Source: Macrophomina tecta
Taxonomy: Eukaryota; Ascomycota; Dothideomycetes; Botryosphaeriales; Botryosphaeriaceae
Reading direction: 5' to 3'
NCBI GenBank assembly: GCA_024180945.1
Contig: JAKSGN010000035.1
Coordinates: 372,001 to 436,000, forward strand
DNA: 64,000 bases
Shown: positions 40,908-51,809 of the stretch, one piece after another
Layout of the letters: each line of letters begins with the position of its first letter
Numbering within the stretch: the first letter of the stretch is position 1
Notes under the pieces: generated by a model
What the model was told of the DNA's origin: nothing
Seen by the model: only the letters and a program-made list of their open reading frames with translations
Databases searched by the model: none
Program-made: the position numbers and the translations under genes

Positions 40908-43900
40908 TTAGTTCTGGCCGCCGATGAAGAAGCTGACGAAGTCGTCCCACAAGTTGCTGCCCGAAGAAGACGAGGAGTCGTCAGACGACTTCTCCTCGGA
41001 AGACGCCGCCGGAGGGGCGGAGGGCTTGGCCATCGCGGCCCTGCGCTTAGCGGTGATCATGGTAGTCGGAGTGGCCACGGCGGGGGTCTCGGTGGCGGTG
41101 ACCTGAGAGGAAATTGTTAGTCAACTTGCTCGAGATATTCATGTGAGATTCTTTGTTACACTTACCGGGCAGATGGTGACGTAGGCGGGAACCACCGAGG
41201 TGACGACCATGGTCGAAGTGCCGCTCGCATGGCTGCTGGTGGTGGTCTGGACGTCAACGGTATAGACGGTCGAGGTCGTCAGGCTGGCGCCGGGTGTGAG
41301 GGGCGTAGAAACAGCACCTTCAGCAGTGACGTTGGCGGATACCGTGGGCAGGAAGGTAGGCGTAGGAGCCATAGGGAGGCTAGTGTTGACGCCGCCGGGA
41401 GTGATCACGGTGGTCAGGACGGTAGGAGTCACAACGTTACCATCAATAGCTGAGGGAGTGAGAGTGATGAACACAGTCACGTTCGACGGCTGGACGGGGG
41501 TAGGACTGGGCGCAGCAGGGACAGAACCCTCAGCGCCGACAGAAGCAATGCTGGTAACCGGGTTGCCGCTGGCGTCGGTCGCCGTAACGGTGAAGAAAAC
41601 GGTCTGGTTACCATAGGTCGGCGGCTGCGCAGGCGCGGAGACGGCGGAGGTGATGGCGGGAATGGCGGGTGTGGTAGCAGGAACAACACTGGAGGCAACG
41701 CTGGTTGTAGCGACGCCCTCGGCGTTGGTAGCGGTCACAGTGTAGTAGATTGTGGTGTTGCTGCTGCTGCCAGGCGCACCAGGAGCCGGCGGAGCAGATG
41801 AAGCAGAGCCATCAGCGGTAGTGATGACGCTGGTGCTGACAACCGGGGGCAGAGGAGTGCCGCCAGCGCCAGTGGGGGTAATTGTGACGAACACCGTGCT
41901 CTCGCCAGCTCCGCTCTCAACACTGACTGAAGGAGTAGCGACAACGGAAGTGGAGACGCTGGGGGAGCCGTTGGCTGCAGTGTGGGTCACGTAGATCGTC
42001 TGGTTGACGCCAGCCGGAGGCTGGGGAGCCTGAGTCGAGGCGCTGCCGTCAACGGTGGTGCTGGCCGACGGAGTAGGGACCTGAGTAACGGTAACAAGAA
42101 CGGTCTCGCCGTTGGGAGCGGTGCTAGTTGCAAGGCTGGTCGACTCGGCAGAGACCGGGGCGGACGGGGTCTGCTCGGCAGTGACGGTGGTCGTAACAAC
42201 GTTGGGCGGTAGCGCAGTTCCGTCAGTGGCGGTAGGAGTGACTGTGAATGTAACAGTGACCACGTTAGGTCCGGCAGGAGTGGAAGCCTCGCCAGAAACA
42301 GCAGTACTGTTGACAGCCGGGGAGGTGGGGACGGCGGTCTCAGTAGTGGTGATGACGGTCGGGGGCAGAGTGCTGCCGCCAGGAGCAGTCGGAGTGACAG
42401 TAATCGTGACAGTAACAATGTTCTGACCCGGCTGGTTGGTTGTCTCAGCACCCACGGAGGTCACAGGCGTGCTGGCATTGCCAGACACCTCTGTGCTCGC
42501 GGAGGCGCTGGGAGTTGGGTAGACGGTAACAATGACAGTCTCGCCATTGGGAGCAGTGGATAAAGAGGGAGTAGGAACCGCAGAAGCAGTCTCACCCGCG
42601 ACGGGGACCTCAGGAGTCGTGCTGGGGTAGATGGTAACAACTACGGTCTCGTTGGTGCCAGGAACGACACTGGTGACAGGGGTAGCAACCGCGGTCTCGC
42701 CGGAAACAGGAACAACCGGGGTGCTGGTCTCACCAGAGACTTCGGTGGAGGCAGAGGCAGAGGCAGACGGGTAGACGGTAACAACCACGGTCTGACCGTT
42801 GGGAGCGGTGGTGGTGGACGGCGTTGCGGAGGCGGATTCACCACCAACGGGAACAACGGGGGTGCTGACGTTGCCAGAAACCTCAGTAGAGGCCGAAGCA
42901 GAGGCAGACGGGTAAACGGTCACGATAACAGTCTCGCCGTTAGGAGCCGTGGAGACAGAGGGTGTTGCGGTGGCGGTCTCACCAGAGACAGGAGGCAGAG
43001 GGGTGCTGACGTTTCCAGAGACCTCGCTGGACGCAGGCGCGCTAGGGGTCGGGTAGACAGTAACGATCACAGTCTGGCCATTAGGAGCAGTGCTGGTGGA
43101 TGGCGTAGCAATGGCGGTGCTGGCGTTGCCGGACACCTCGGTGGAGACAGGAGCGCTCGGCGTGGGGTAGATGGTAACAATCACGGTTTGGCCATTGGGC
43201 GCGGTGCTAGTGGAAGGAGTGGCAATGGCAGTCTCGTCAGAGACAGGGACACCGGGCGTGCTAGCCTCACCAGAGACCTCGCTAGAAGCAGGTGCGCTGG
43301 GAGTAGGGTAGACAGTGACAATAACAGTCTGGCCGTCAGGCGCAGTGCTGGTCGAAGGCGAGGGAGCGGCGCTGGCAGTCTCGCCACCAACGGGGACACC
43401 GGGGGTGCTGGGGTAGACAGTGACGACGACGGTCTGGCCATTGGGAGCAGTGCTGGTAGAGGGAGTAGCAACGGCGCTAGCAGTCTCACCAGAGACCGAG
43501 GGACCGGTGGCGACGGCAGTCGAGCTGCTGAGCGTAACTGTAGCCGTAACTGGGCACACTGTGGTCGTCAGGGGGATGACCTGGGTAACAACAGCGGTAG
43601 AGCCACCGGTTGAGACGGTCGACAGGCTCGTCGTGAAGATGGTGCTGGTGGTGTACGAGGTGGGCTCAGGAGCCACAGGAGTGCTGGCATCGCCCTCTAC
43701 ACCAGAAGAGGCAGGGGCAGATGGAGTGGCCGGGGTGGACTCAGCGCTGACGGGAATTAGAGTGGTGATCTCCGTGGTAGAAGCAGGCACCAGCGTAGTC
43801 TGCACGCCAGTGGAGCTGGCGGGGCAGTTGGTGACTTCAGGAGCGCAAGAAGTCACTGTAATCAACTGGGTAGCATAGATCGTCGATGTAGTAACGCCAG

Positions 43901-45016
43901 AAGTGGCCGGCACAACCGTGGTGATAACGGTCGAAGAGACAGGAATAAGGGATGCAGTCACAGCGGACACATTAGCACTAGCAGCCGGGCAGTTGGTGAC
44001 GGTAGGAGCGCACGAGGTGACGGTGATCAGCTGCGTGCTGTAAACAACCGAAGTCACCTCAGTGGTCAGGTCCTCCGTAGTGACAGCGGTGACGTTTGAC
44101 GACGGCGTAGGAACAACAGCAGGGGTCGAGGGAATAGGGGTCTCCGCCACGCTAACGGTGCCGTTGACAGGAGGCGACAGCGGAGTGGAGACGCCGCCGC
44201 TAACATCCGAAGAGGCCGATGCCGAAGGGGTAATTCCCGGGCCAAATGGAGTCGAGGCCGAGGAAGGAGTGGGGACACCGGGTGGACCCGCAGGCGTGGA
44301 GGGGGCAGCGGCGTCAGAAACCGAAGGAGTCTCTACAGGAGCCGAACTGTTCAGGCTCGGGGTGGAGATGGGGCCCTCAGGCGCTGAGTACTCAGGAGTT
44401 TGGACGGGGGCCTCCGGGGTGGAAATGGTTTCACCGCTGACATCGCTACTGGCAGGAGCCGAAGAGTTGAGGCTGGGAGTGGGGACAGGCGCCTCAGGCG
44501 TAGGAACAGGAGTCTCAGGCGTAGGCAGTGTAGTCTGAGGGGTAAAGACAGGAGCCTCAGGTGGGGATGCTGAGGAGACAGTCTCACCAGAGACGTCAGA
44601 GCTCAGAACCGGTGTGCTCACAATCGGGGTCCCAACTGGAGGGGGCGCCTCATAGCCCGGACCAGCGGCCGATGAGGAGCTAGCACCCCCAAGAACAGAA
44701 GAAGAGGCGATTGGTGTAGAAGCATCTGTCACCGAAGCTTCCGAGACGGGAATCGTCGTGGTATGGTGAGGCACGAGCGAAGTCGAGATTTGGGTCGCGG
44801 AGGCCGGGCAGTTGGTGACGGTGGGATCGCAGGAAGTAACTGTGATCAGTTGTGTCGAGTAGATGACAGCAGTGGTCACAGCCTCCTGGCGCGGGATGTT
44901 TCCTGGACGATACACGTGAGTATGAGAGCGGCAGGGCCAGAGGGAACTTGCCACTTACGGGCAGCCGCAGACCCAAGGGAGCCAAGAATGGCTAACGCAG
45001 TCGTAACCTTCATCAT
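40908..45016 (-). CDS. large secreted Ser/Thr/Val/Pro-rich repeat protein, adhesin-like
   Basis: Three exons, 45016-44959, 44902-41166 and 41102-40908, give 1329 aa. Exon 1 supplies a signal peptide (MMKVTTALAILGSLGSAAA) that an unspliced reading misses. The intron phases agree. The body is almost entirely Ser, Thr, Pro, Val and Ala, as in heavily O-mannosylated wall proteins. Near the N terminus a unit of the type YSTQLITVTSCAPTVTNCPA occurs three times, with conserved Cys pairs. The centre has eight copies of an APNGQTVIVTVYP unit with VSGE/VSGN spacers, followed by weaker VVTVTFTVTP and TIYYTVTAT units. The last exon is different: basic AKRRAAMAK, a Ser/Asp-rich run, then NLWDDFVSFFIGGQN. 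That end is not a typical GPI signal, so anchoring is uncertain. Role in the cell wall or surface adhesion is inferred from composition. Confidence 0.85.
42510..43470 (-). repeat. coding tandem repeat array, eight NG(Q/E)TV(I/V)VTVYP units
   Basis: Within the secreted Ser/Thr-rich protein, eight imperfect units of about 100-150 nt encode variations of APNGQTVIVTVYPTPSAP with VSGE or VSGN spacers. Spacer lengths vary between copies, as expected from unequal exchange. Such arrays often differ in copy number between strains. Confidence 0.85.
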
Positions 45017-46815
45017 GAGCCAAAAACAACTGGTGAGACGCTGCTGCAGGAGGTCGTGTCGAAGCTGGAAAGCAAAAGAACGAAAGGCACAGCCTGAGAT
45101 GTGAAAAGAGCGTGAAGCAAAGAACGACAGAATGGGCCTCAAGGGAGGTGACCAGGAAGTGAAGAAAGAAGGTGATGATAGAAATAGGCGGATAGAGAGT
45201 CAGGATGCCTCGCCCATATATATGAAAGTACTGAGTGCCTGAAGCTGTGGCTGACGGCCACAACCCTGCTCCGTCCATCTTCCGAAAGGTGCAGAAAGCA
45301 GCAGTCGAGACTGCCAGGATCGACGCGAGGGCGGCAGTCGACGGCGTTCGCGATGATTCGTTCTCCACTATAGGCCGGGATGCGAGGCAGGGAAGGGGCG
45401 CTAGGGCTGTAGGGTGGTGGGGAGATAGCATGGTCGGAAACGTCCGGCCCAGTGGTCAAACTTGACAGAGAGAGGAGGAGTGCGGATTAATGGCCCGTTC
45501 TGGAGGAGCAGCCCGTTTGGGCAGCAGGCGCTGTGGTCTTCACGTGCCTGGAGAGCCATGGCCGGGTCACGCCAATAGGCGGAAGGGGAGCAGAGCGCCA
45601 CCGGCGTCCCGTCCGGGGGTGGCGGAGATCTTGGCAGCGCAATGCGCTAATGCTGCGCATGCCATGCTATCGCTCATTGCACGGTGGCTGTCCTCGGGTA
45701 ATGACAAAGGAGGCCGGAAACGTTTGAAAGATCGGCCCGCGGCCAGGGACGCGCGCCCGATTGGGTCTAGCCGGTTTCAAGCAGCCACCTCTATCCCATG
45801 GCCTGCAGCCCACCGTGGTTCGAGACTGATTGTTTGTTTCACAGCCTGCCCGTCGGCAGAGAGCCGCCCGCGGGATGAGCTGTCGCGAAGAGGCTGACAC
45901 AGGACGCGCTCCTTTTCGTCTGCAGAGACGGGGCCCACTGAGAGCGTGCAGCACACGAGGCGGGGCCCTGTTTCTTCACTGCTGCGGCCGATGCGGCAAC
46001 ACTGGGCACTCAAGTCCGACCAACTCCGAACATTCTGCACGTCGAAAAGCGGCTTGGGAGAATAGCACGTCACGGCCGAGGAGCACCGCCTTCGCGTTCC
46101 TGACAATCAATATAGTCGGAATGCGGACCCGAAAATAGACGGTGTCGCGGCCTTGCGGGAGGCTTGCGGGCTGGGGTAGCTACTTGAGTAAAATGATGGG
46201 GATGATGCCGAGAGGGGAACCTGAACACTTTGAAGGCGGTTGGCTGTCGAGGGCTCTCTCCCCCCACCGTCCGACCACTCACAGCTCGACACTATCCGCC
46301 AGATGGCAATGCGAAATTAAGCCGGTTTGTGATCCATTTAGCTGAACAATCCCGATCCGGTGATGCTTACGCGGTCCAGCTGCCCGCTGTCCATCCGGCC
46401 AAAGTCAACGCCAGGCCGCCTGTCCGTTGACGCGCTGTCTCCTTGTCGGGCTCCTTGCGCATATTCAAAACAGATCCAATCCACAATGCTGGCCTTGGAA
46501 TGAGGCCTTAGAGGGGCGCCGTGCCACTTGTGCCGCCGTTGATCGCCGGTGCATGAACCCAAATCCAGCCCAGCCGGGAATGCGTCATTGCCGCGCCTTT
46601 CCGAGTCATCGCACACCGATAACCTTATATTAAGCAAACATCGCTGAACCCCGCAATCGATAACCAGGTAGGAGTGTGGATCTTTGAGCCTGCAATTCAA
46701 CGAGGCGGTGCACGCCGGGCGCCCGCTCGAGGCCTCTAGCATGTCTTTAGCGTCGATCACGTCGAGAAAGCGAGCACAGAGAGGACAAATCAGAAACGAC
46801 AGCTTCCGCACCTTC
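45017..46815. other. intergenic region upstream of the repeat protein
   Basis: Includes the promoter and leader of the Ser/Thr-rich gene; CATATATATGAAAG at about 45214-45227 could be a TATA-like element. Frames of 60-135 codons overlap on both strands without domains. Confidence 0.4.
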
Positions 46816-48206
46816 TTATAGTCCCTTCTTCGCAGACGTAAGAGCTTTGCCTGAGGCCAATTGGGTTTCGAGCCGCCTGAACATGTCGACGCCCATGAAG
46901 ACAGCTGCAAGCTTATCAGCGTTCCGATTCTTGTTCCCTCAAGCTTTGTTGACAGCTCGGCCGATCCATGCAGAAGCCATCTGTCGGTTTGACTTTCAGA
47001 TGATTGGGATCTCCGTCGGTTACCAAGGCTGTACTGGGGTGGTGAAGCAGCCACACGGCTGAAGGAAATCGAGCATGGGCTGCAATGAGCCTGTCCAATG
47101 CTTGCCTTGACTGCATACACGATGCGTTGAGGTTGCATTTGACAGCATTCCGCAATTTGCGTCAACACAATTGCATGTGGTGAGTTGAAGCCTCATCCGG
47201 ATGTAAATGTCCTGACCCATCTCAGTGCATTTGTGTCCGAAAGATTGCTTCACTGCGCCATTCGTGCTGTAGCTGTTGCAGCGTTTCCACAAATCCGTTT
47301 ACCTGCTCGGAAACGATCGAAGGAGAGCTGCTTGACTTACAGAGTGCAAGATAAGGCACGTAGAGCCCACTAAGGCTGAGCTTCTGCTCATTCGTGAACG
47401 AATCCCAGCTGAGGTACTCAGCAATGCAGGTCATGGTAGTGATACCGGTCTGGCAGGCATAAATGAGCAGATGCAGCGGGACTTTCGGATCATCTGCGAC
47501 AGGCGTAAGTAGAAAGAATCTCAGCCCAGGTCAAACCGAAGCTGATGAGTGCAGTTGGCGGTCAGAGCCATAGATGGCATCTCCTCGGAGATCGATCTCG
47601 GGAGGTTGAGCCTTCATCCGGATGCTAGAAGTGCCAACACGCATCTCAGGGCGAAAGGTCCCATTGCCCACAGTGGTTTCGTCCCAGGCGCTGACCGTTG
47701 CATGCGACACCATCGGTGGAATCCAGGAATCTTACCGCGCCTCAAAGCACCGACGGCCCAAGCGGAGAGTGGGGCGTGATACAACAGCTGGTCACGTGTC
47801 AGTGCGATGTCATAAAGCTTGGCAAAATGGTTGTCTTGACCTCCATCCATATGTACATGGAAAACCACGATCTTCACGGCCGCATACGCTCAAGTCAGCA
47901 TGCAGGGACTATGCCAGGAGATAGCGACTGTGAGGCTCACGGAGGGGCGCTGAAGAAGCGGTCCTGGTAGGTGTCGATATACCACTCGCGCAGAGCCAGA
48001 AGCGGGTCGGGTTTCATCCATTCCGGATAGAGAGGGAGGATATCGACGCCTCAAAGGACCGCGTCAGCTGGTGCAGATCAATCGGGGGCGGTGATTGAGG
48101 ATGGCCGGGGCTCACAGAAGACGATGGGTATGTGGATGGCGAAGAATGAGAGATACAGCAGATCGCGCTTGCGCGCGAATATCGATTTTGGTGCGGGTGC
48201 GGCCAT
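46816..48206 (-). CDS. TMEM97/sigma-2 receptor-like EXPERA domain membrane protein
   Basis: Six exons assembled by splice signals and family resemblance give 174 aa: 48206-48116, 48049-47941, 47871-47841, 47787-47736, 47493-47341 and 46904-46816; phases agree throughout. The protein starts MAAPAPKSIFARKRDLLYLS and has FFAIHIPIVFCVDILPLYPEW, then LLALREWYIDTYQDRFFSAPP, SWFSMYIWMELLYHAPLSAW, VPLHLLIYACQTGITTMTCI and GLYVPYLALSVFMGVDMF. This is the four-TM EXPERA pattern of TMEM97 and EBP-related sterol proteins. Asp33, Asp60 and Glu77 fall where the functional acidic residues Asp29, Asp56 and Glu73 lie in human TMEM97. The end (SGKALTSAKKGL) is Lys-rich like an ER-retention tail. Introns 4 (242 nt) and 5 (436 nt) are long for this locus. 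Role: ER membrane sterol or lipid binding, by family. Divergent from the Zn2Cys6 gene. Confidence 0.82.
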
Positions 48207-48649
48207 TGAGGAGCCAGTGTCTGGATCGAGGCTGACGCGGCTTCGTGTTGTGATGCAGGATGCAATAGAAAGGAGGCGCTGTTTGGTGTTGCTCTCGCTA
48301 CCACCGCAGACGCGTCGGAGCGAATACGATTATGTCAGCGCCAACATTTGGTTAATCACGTGTAGACCCTTTGCGGCAGCGCTGTCTGAGAGCCCGCCGG
48401 TCTTCACCTCATCGCCGCCGTCACCCACGGTGTCCGTCCCATCAGGTTTCTCGAGGTCGCAAACCGCCCGTTGTCCGCTGCTCGCCTCCAGCCGTGGGCG
48501 GCGTACCACAGCAGCAGTCGAGTAGGAGCTCGGAGTTCGTTCCATCGCCGAGCCTTTAAGGCCGAGGTGCCATCGTCAGAAACAAGACGAGTTTTGCATC
48601 CCCGAGTCTCCTCTTCACGCATCTTGGATTATCTGATTATCTGGCCCCG
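48207..48649. promoter_or_regulatory. bidirectional promoter region EXPERA gene / Zn2Cys6 regulator
   Basis: About 440 nt between divergent start codons. No specific site is claimed. Confidence 0.5.
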
Positions 48650-51318
48650 ATGTCTGAGCCCGTGGCCCAGAACACGCCCAACTCCAGCGGTCGCCGGAGT
48701 CACACGCCCGACGAAAACACCACCGAAGTCCGGAAGCGACGCAGGATAGCGCTATCCTGCTATGACTGCCGTCGCCGAAAATTACGCTGCGACCGCGAGT
48801 ATCCTTCCTGCGGCCGATGTCGCAAGGGAGGACATCCAGAGACCTGTTCTTATGACTCTCGCGCCGAGCGTCCTGCAGGTGCCCGGGATGGGCATCATCC
48901 AGTCGCCGAGAGCGACGACGACCGAGCCAACATCCTAAGTCCGACCAGCTCCAATACTGTCCCAAGAGCCCCGGTCGTGCCCGGCGCCCATCAGCATGGG
49001 GCCCGGGATACGACGGATCTGCTGTCAGCCCAACGCAAGAAAATCGCTGAGCTAGAGAACCGCCTCGCTCAGCTCGAAGGCAAATCCAGGGACCCTTTGC
49101 CCAACGGCCATGCAATCCAACATGCAGGCGACGAGCTCTTGTGGCCCAATGCCCAGCCTACGCATCGGCGTTCCGCTAGCGATGGAGACGAGAGTGAAAC
49201 GATGCTCATCCGAGGCAAGGCCTTCAAAACCGCTTATTTTGGTCGAAGCAACATCACTAGCGTCGTCATCACGCATGTAAGTCTTTTGCCCTCCCAAAAT
49301 TCTTTTGTGGGCCAGCAACGCCACAATCCCACACCTCCAGATCCCTCAGAATGCCTCCAAATCACGACGGCGTGCCCACAATGGCCGAGATGTTCTTCCC
49401 CGAAGTAATTGACTTGTCAGCCCATCATAGCGTCATCTTCTAACCTATGTAGTTTCCCGGTCTGCGCTCCTTTATGCAGGCTACTTTCAAACAGTATCCC
49501 GGCCTGATGCAGGGTCGTCCGGAGATGAAGGCCATCCGCGAACGCTGGAAGAAGCAAAGACTGCTGTCGTCGCCCCAAGAGAACCTTGAGTCACTGCTAC
49601 CGCCCAGGGAGACCGTAGACCATATGGTGCGCCACTATTTCGACACGCTCGAGACCACCCACAGAATACTACACATACCCAGCTTCTGGGACGAGTATGC
49701 AAATTTCTGGAGCGAGCCTTCCAGGCGCCGGCCAGAATTCATTGCAACTGTATTGGCTGTCCTCAGTACCGTCATCACCGCTACATTTGATCTTCCCACC
49801 ACCTATCGTGCAGACCGAACCATCCAAGTAGAGACAGCGCAGGAGTGGGTTGAAGCCATTGAGCGGTGGTTGTCGATGCAAAGCCGGAAGCATGCCGACG
49901 TAAGTCACTTTCAGGTCCGCTGCCTTGTGATGCAGGCAAGGTGTGTCAACTCCATAAAGTGGAAGGAAATCTGGGGCAACTCTAGGAACCTAGTCACCTT
50001 CGGGCTGTCTACTGGCCTTCATCGTGATCCCAGCTGGCTTGTGAAGGAGACCACAATCTTCGATCAGGAAATGAGGCGGCGTCTTTGGGCCACAATGCTG
50101 GAAATTGAATTGCAGTGTTCAATCTACAGGGGAATGCCATCGTCATCACATGGCCTTTTCACCGACACCTCTCCGCCATTAAATGTTAATGACGAAGACA
50201 TTGATAATACAGCCCGCAAAGCGCCTCCTACGCCATGGCCAGTTCAGGAGTATACGTCAACATCCTATCTCTATGTATCGGCAAAGAGTCTGCCGCTGAG
50301 AGTCGAAATCAACTCGGCGTTGAACAACGCAGCAGAGCCACTGGCGTATGAGGAGGCATTATCTTACGCAGAAAAGGTAGTCTCCGAGTTGGAGAAAATT
50401 CCCTCCTGGACTGGCCGGGAAGATGCAGTGATTCCACGCATGCTTCTCGACATCCAACTCCGGCAATTCCTTGTGCTTCTTCATGAGCCTTTTGCACGAA
50501 AAGCCGGCTCTGATTCACGCTACACGTACTCGCGCACAGCATGCTTTGATGCGGCGGCCTCGGTTATTGACCAGCACCACAAAATCCTCAGCATGGGCAA
50601 CAAGACGGTCCTTCTTCCATTGTGGAATGACACGGCCCGTGCAGGTATATCCATCATCCATAATGCTTTCATGTCCAGTCTCTCGCAAGATTACAGATTT
50701 TTCCAAAACCACAGAGTGGCTATTGCCGAACTCGTGGAAAAAGCTATTGTTGTCATCGAAGAGAAGGCCCTGCGGACGGGTGCAGGATTCGGCCATATGG
50801 GCCACATTTCAGCGGCCTACGACCTGCTGATCGCAAAGGTGCTGCCTGAGGACAAGGAAAAAGTAATGAAGCACAACGTCGAGAGGATGCTGAGGCTGTT
50901 CCGCACTATGATGACCAACCAGGAGCGCCTGCCTGACATGCCGGTAGAGACGGCGCAGACGAGCGCAGTGAGTACCATTTGTGCGGGACTGTTTTACAGG
51001 GCCACTGACAGTCCATCCTTGTAGCAACAGCCCGTCTTGCCCATCGGATATACGACTGCGCCCGGCATGCCCAATATTCAGATACCATATGGCATCCAGA
51101 TGGCAGTGAGTACACCTCCAATTACGCGCACTATACACCAAGCAGCCCCTGTCTCTCTCGTTCTTCGCTCCGGACCGCGGTAGTAATAACATGCTAATTG
51201 CTTTTGAACCCCTGTTCTTTAGCATCCCGGTTCCGAACAGCCACCTATCATTACCTTCCCCGAAATCCAAGGCTGGGGACTTGACGAACTCTGGGGATTC
51301 GGTCCTACCGACCTGTAA
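48650..51318 (+). CDS. Zn2Cys6 transcription factor with fungal-specific TF domain
   Basis: Nuclear DNA-binding regulator. Four exons, 48650-49276, 49453-50967, 51025-51105 and 51223-51318, give 772 aa. The binuclear cluster is at 37-66 (Cys37, 40, 47, 54, 57, 66; spacing C-2-C-6-C-6-C-2-C-8-C) with a basic flank before it (RKRRRIA) and a short coiled coil after it for dimerisation (AQRKKIAELENRLAQLEG). The large middle region carries the fungal-specific TF domain, with HRILHIPSFWDEYANFW and STGLHRDPSWLVKETT..MRRRLWATMLEIE. The last exon ends in an acidic/aromatic tail (GLDELWGFGPTDL) that could be an activation segment. A frame between 49331 and 49404 looks coding, but none of its AG acceptors keeps phase, so I treat 49277-49452 as one intron. 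Targets are unknown; the neighbouring P450 or EXPERA gene are possible but unproven. Confidence 0.9.
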
Positions 51319-51809
51319 GGACAATGCGACTACGACGTTCCTTCCTTTTTTTTGTCACATCACCGCTTTTCTCTGCTCGATCATTTGCATTTGGCAAATC
51401 TGAAGACATGTCGATACCCTGGAAACCCGGTGGTCCAGCCTCTGCCTGTAGGACTCAAAGACACCATAGTGCATTTTCCCGGATATTTGGACCTTATTTA
51501 TTCCATGAGGCGGCGTTCTTGGCACTTCAATATGGGAGGACAAAAGTTCTTGACTGCCTTGATGCCTGAGTCATATCTTCCACACAGGTCGGCTTTGCTG
51601 TGCGATTATTTCCTCTTGACCTCTTCCAAACATTAGCCCGCCTAGCTCACAACTGTATGATTTAACGTGAACAGGCGCCCCGCGCTCAACTCTCGGTTCA
51701 TTTACCTGCGAAGACCAGCCTGCAATCCTAATACTTATTCTCAATATCTTCCAAACGACCCGCGGGCCGACTTACATACGAAGAATTCCTCTCCCTCTTC
51801 ATCTCGAGA
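51319..51809. other. convergent intergenic region
   Basis: Between the 3' ends of the Zn2Cys6 gene and the P450 gene. Frames of 62-94 codons overlap and show no domain. Confidence 0.45.

Noticed and set aside
46338..47168. 276-codon minus-strand frame
   Set aside because: It overlaps the last intron and last exon of the EXPERA gene in another frame and has no domain; only the spliced frame makes family sense.
49331..49404. Possible micro-exon in the Zn2Cys6 gene (MAEMFFPE)
   Set aside because: None of the available AG acceptors (49315, 49340, 49349) keeps phase with the flanking exons; one 176-nt intron does.
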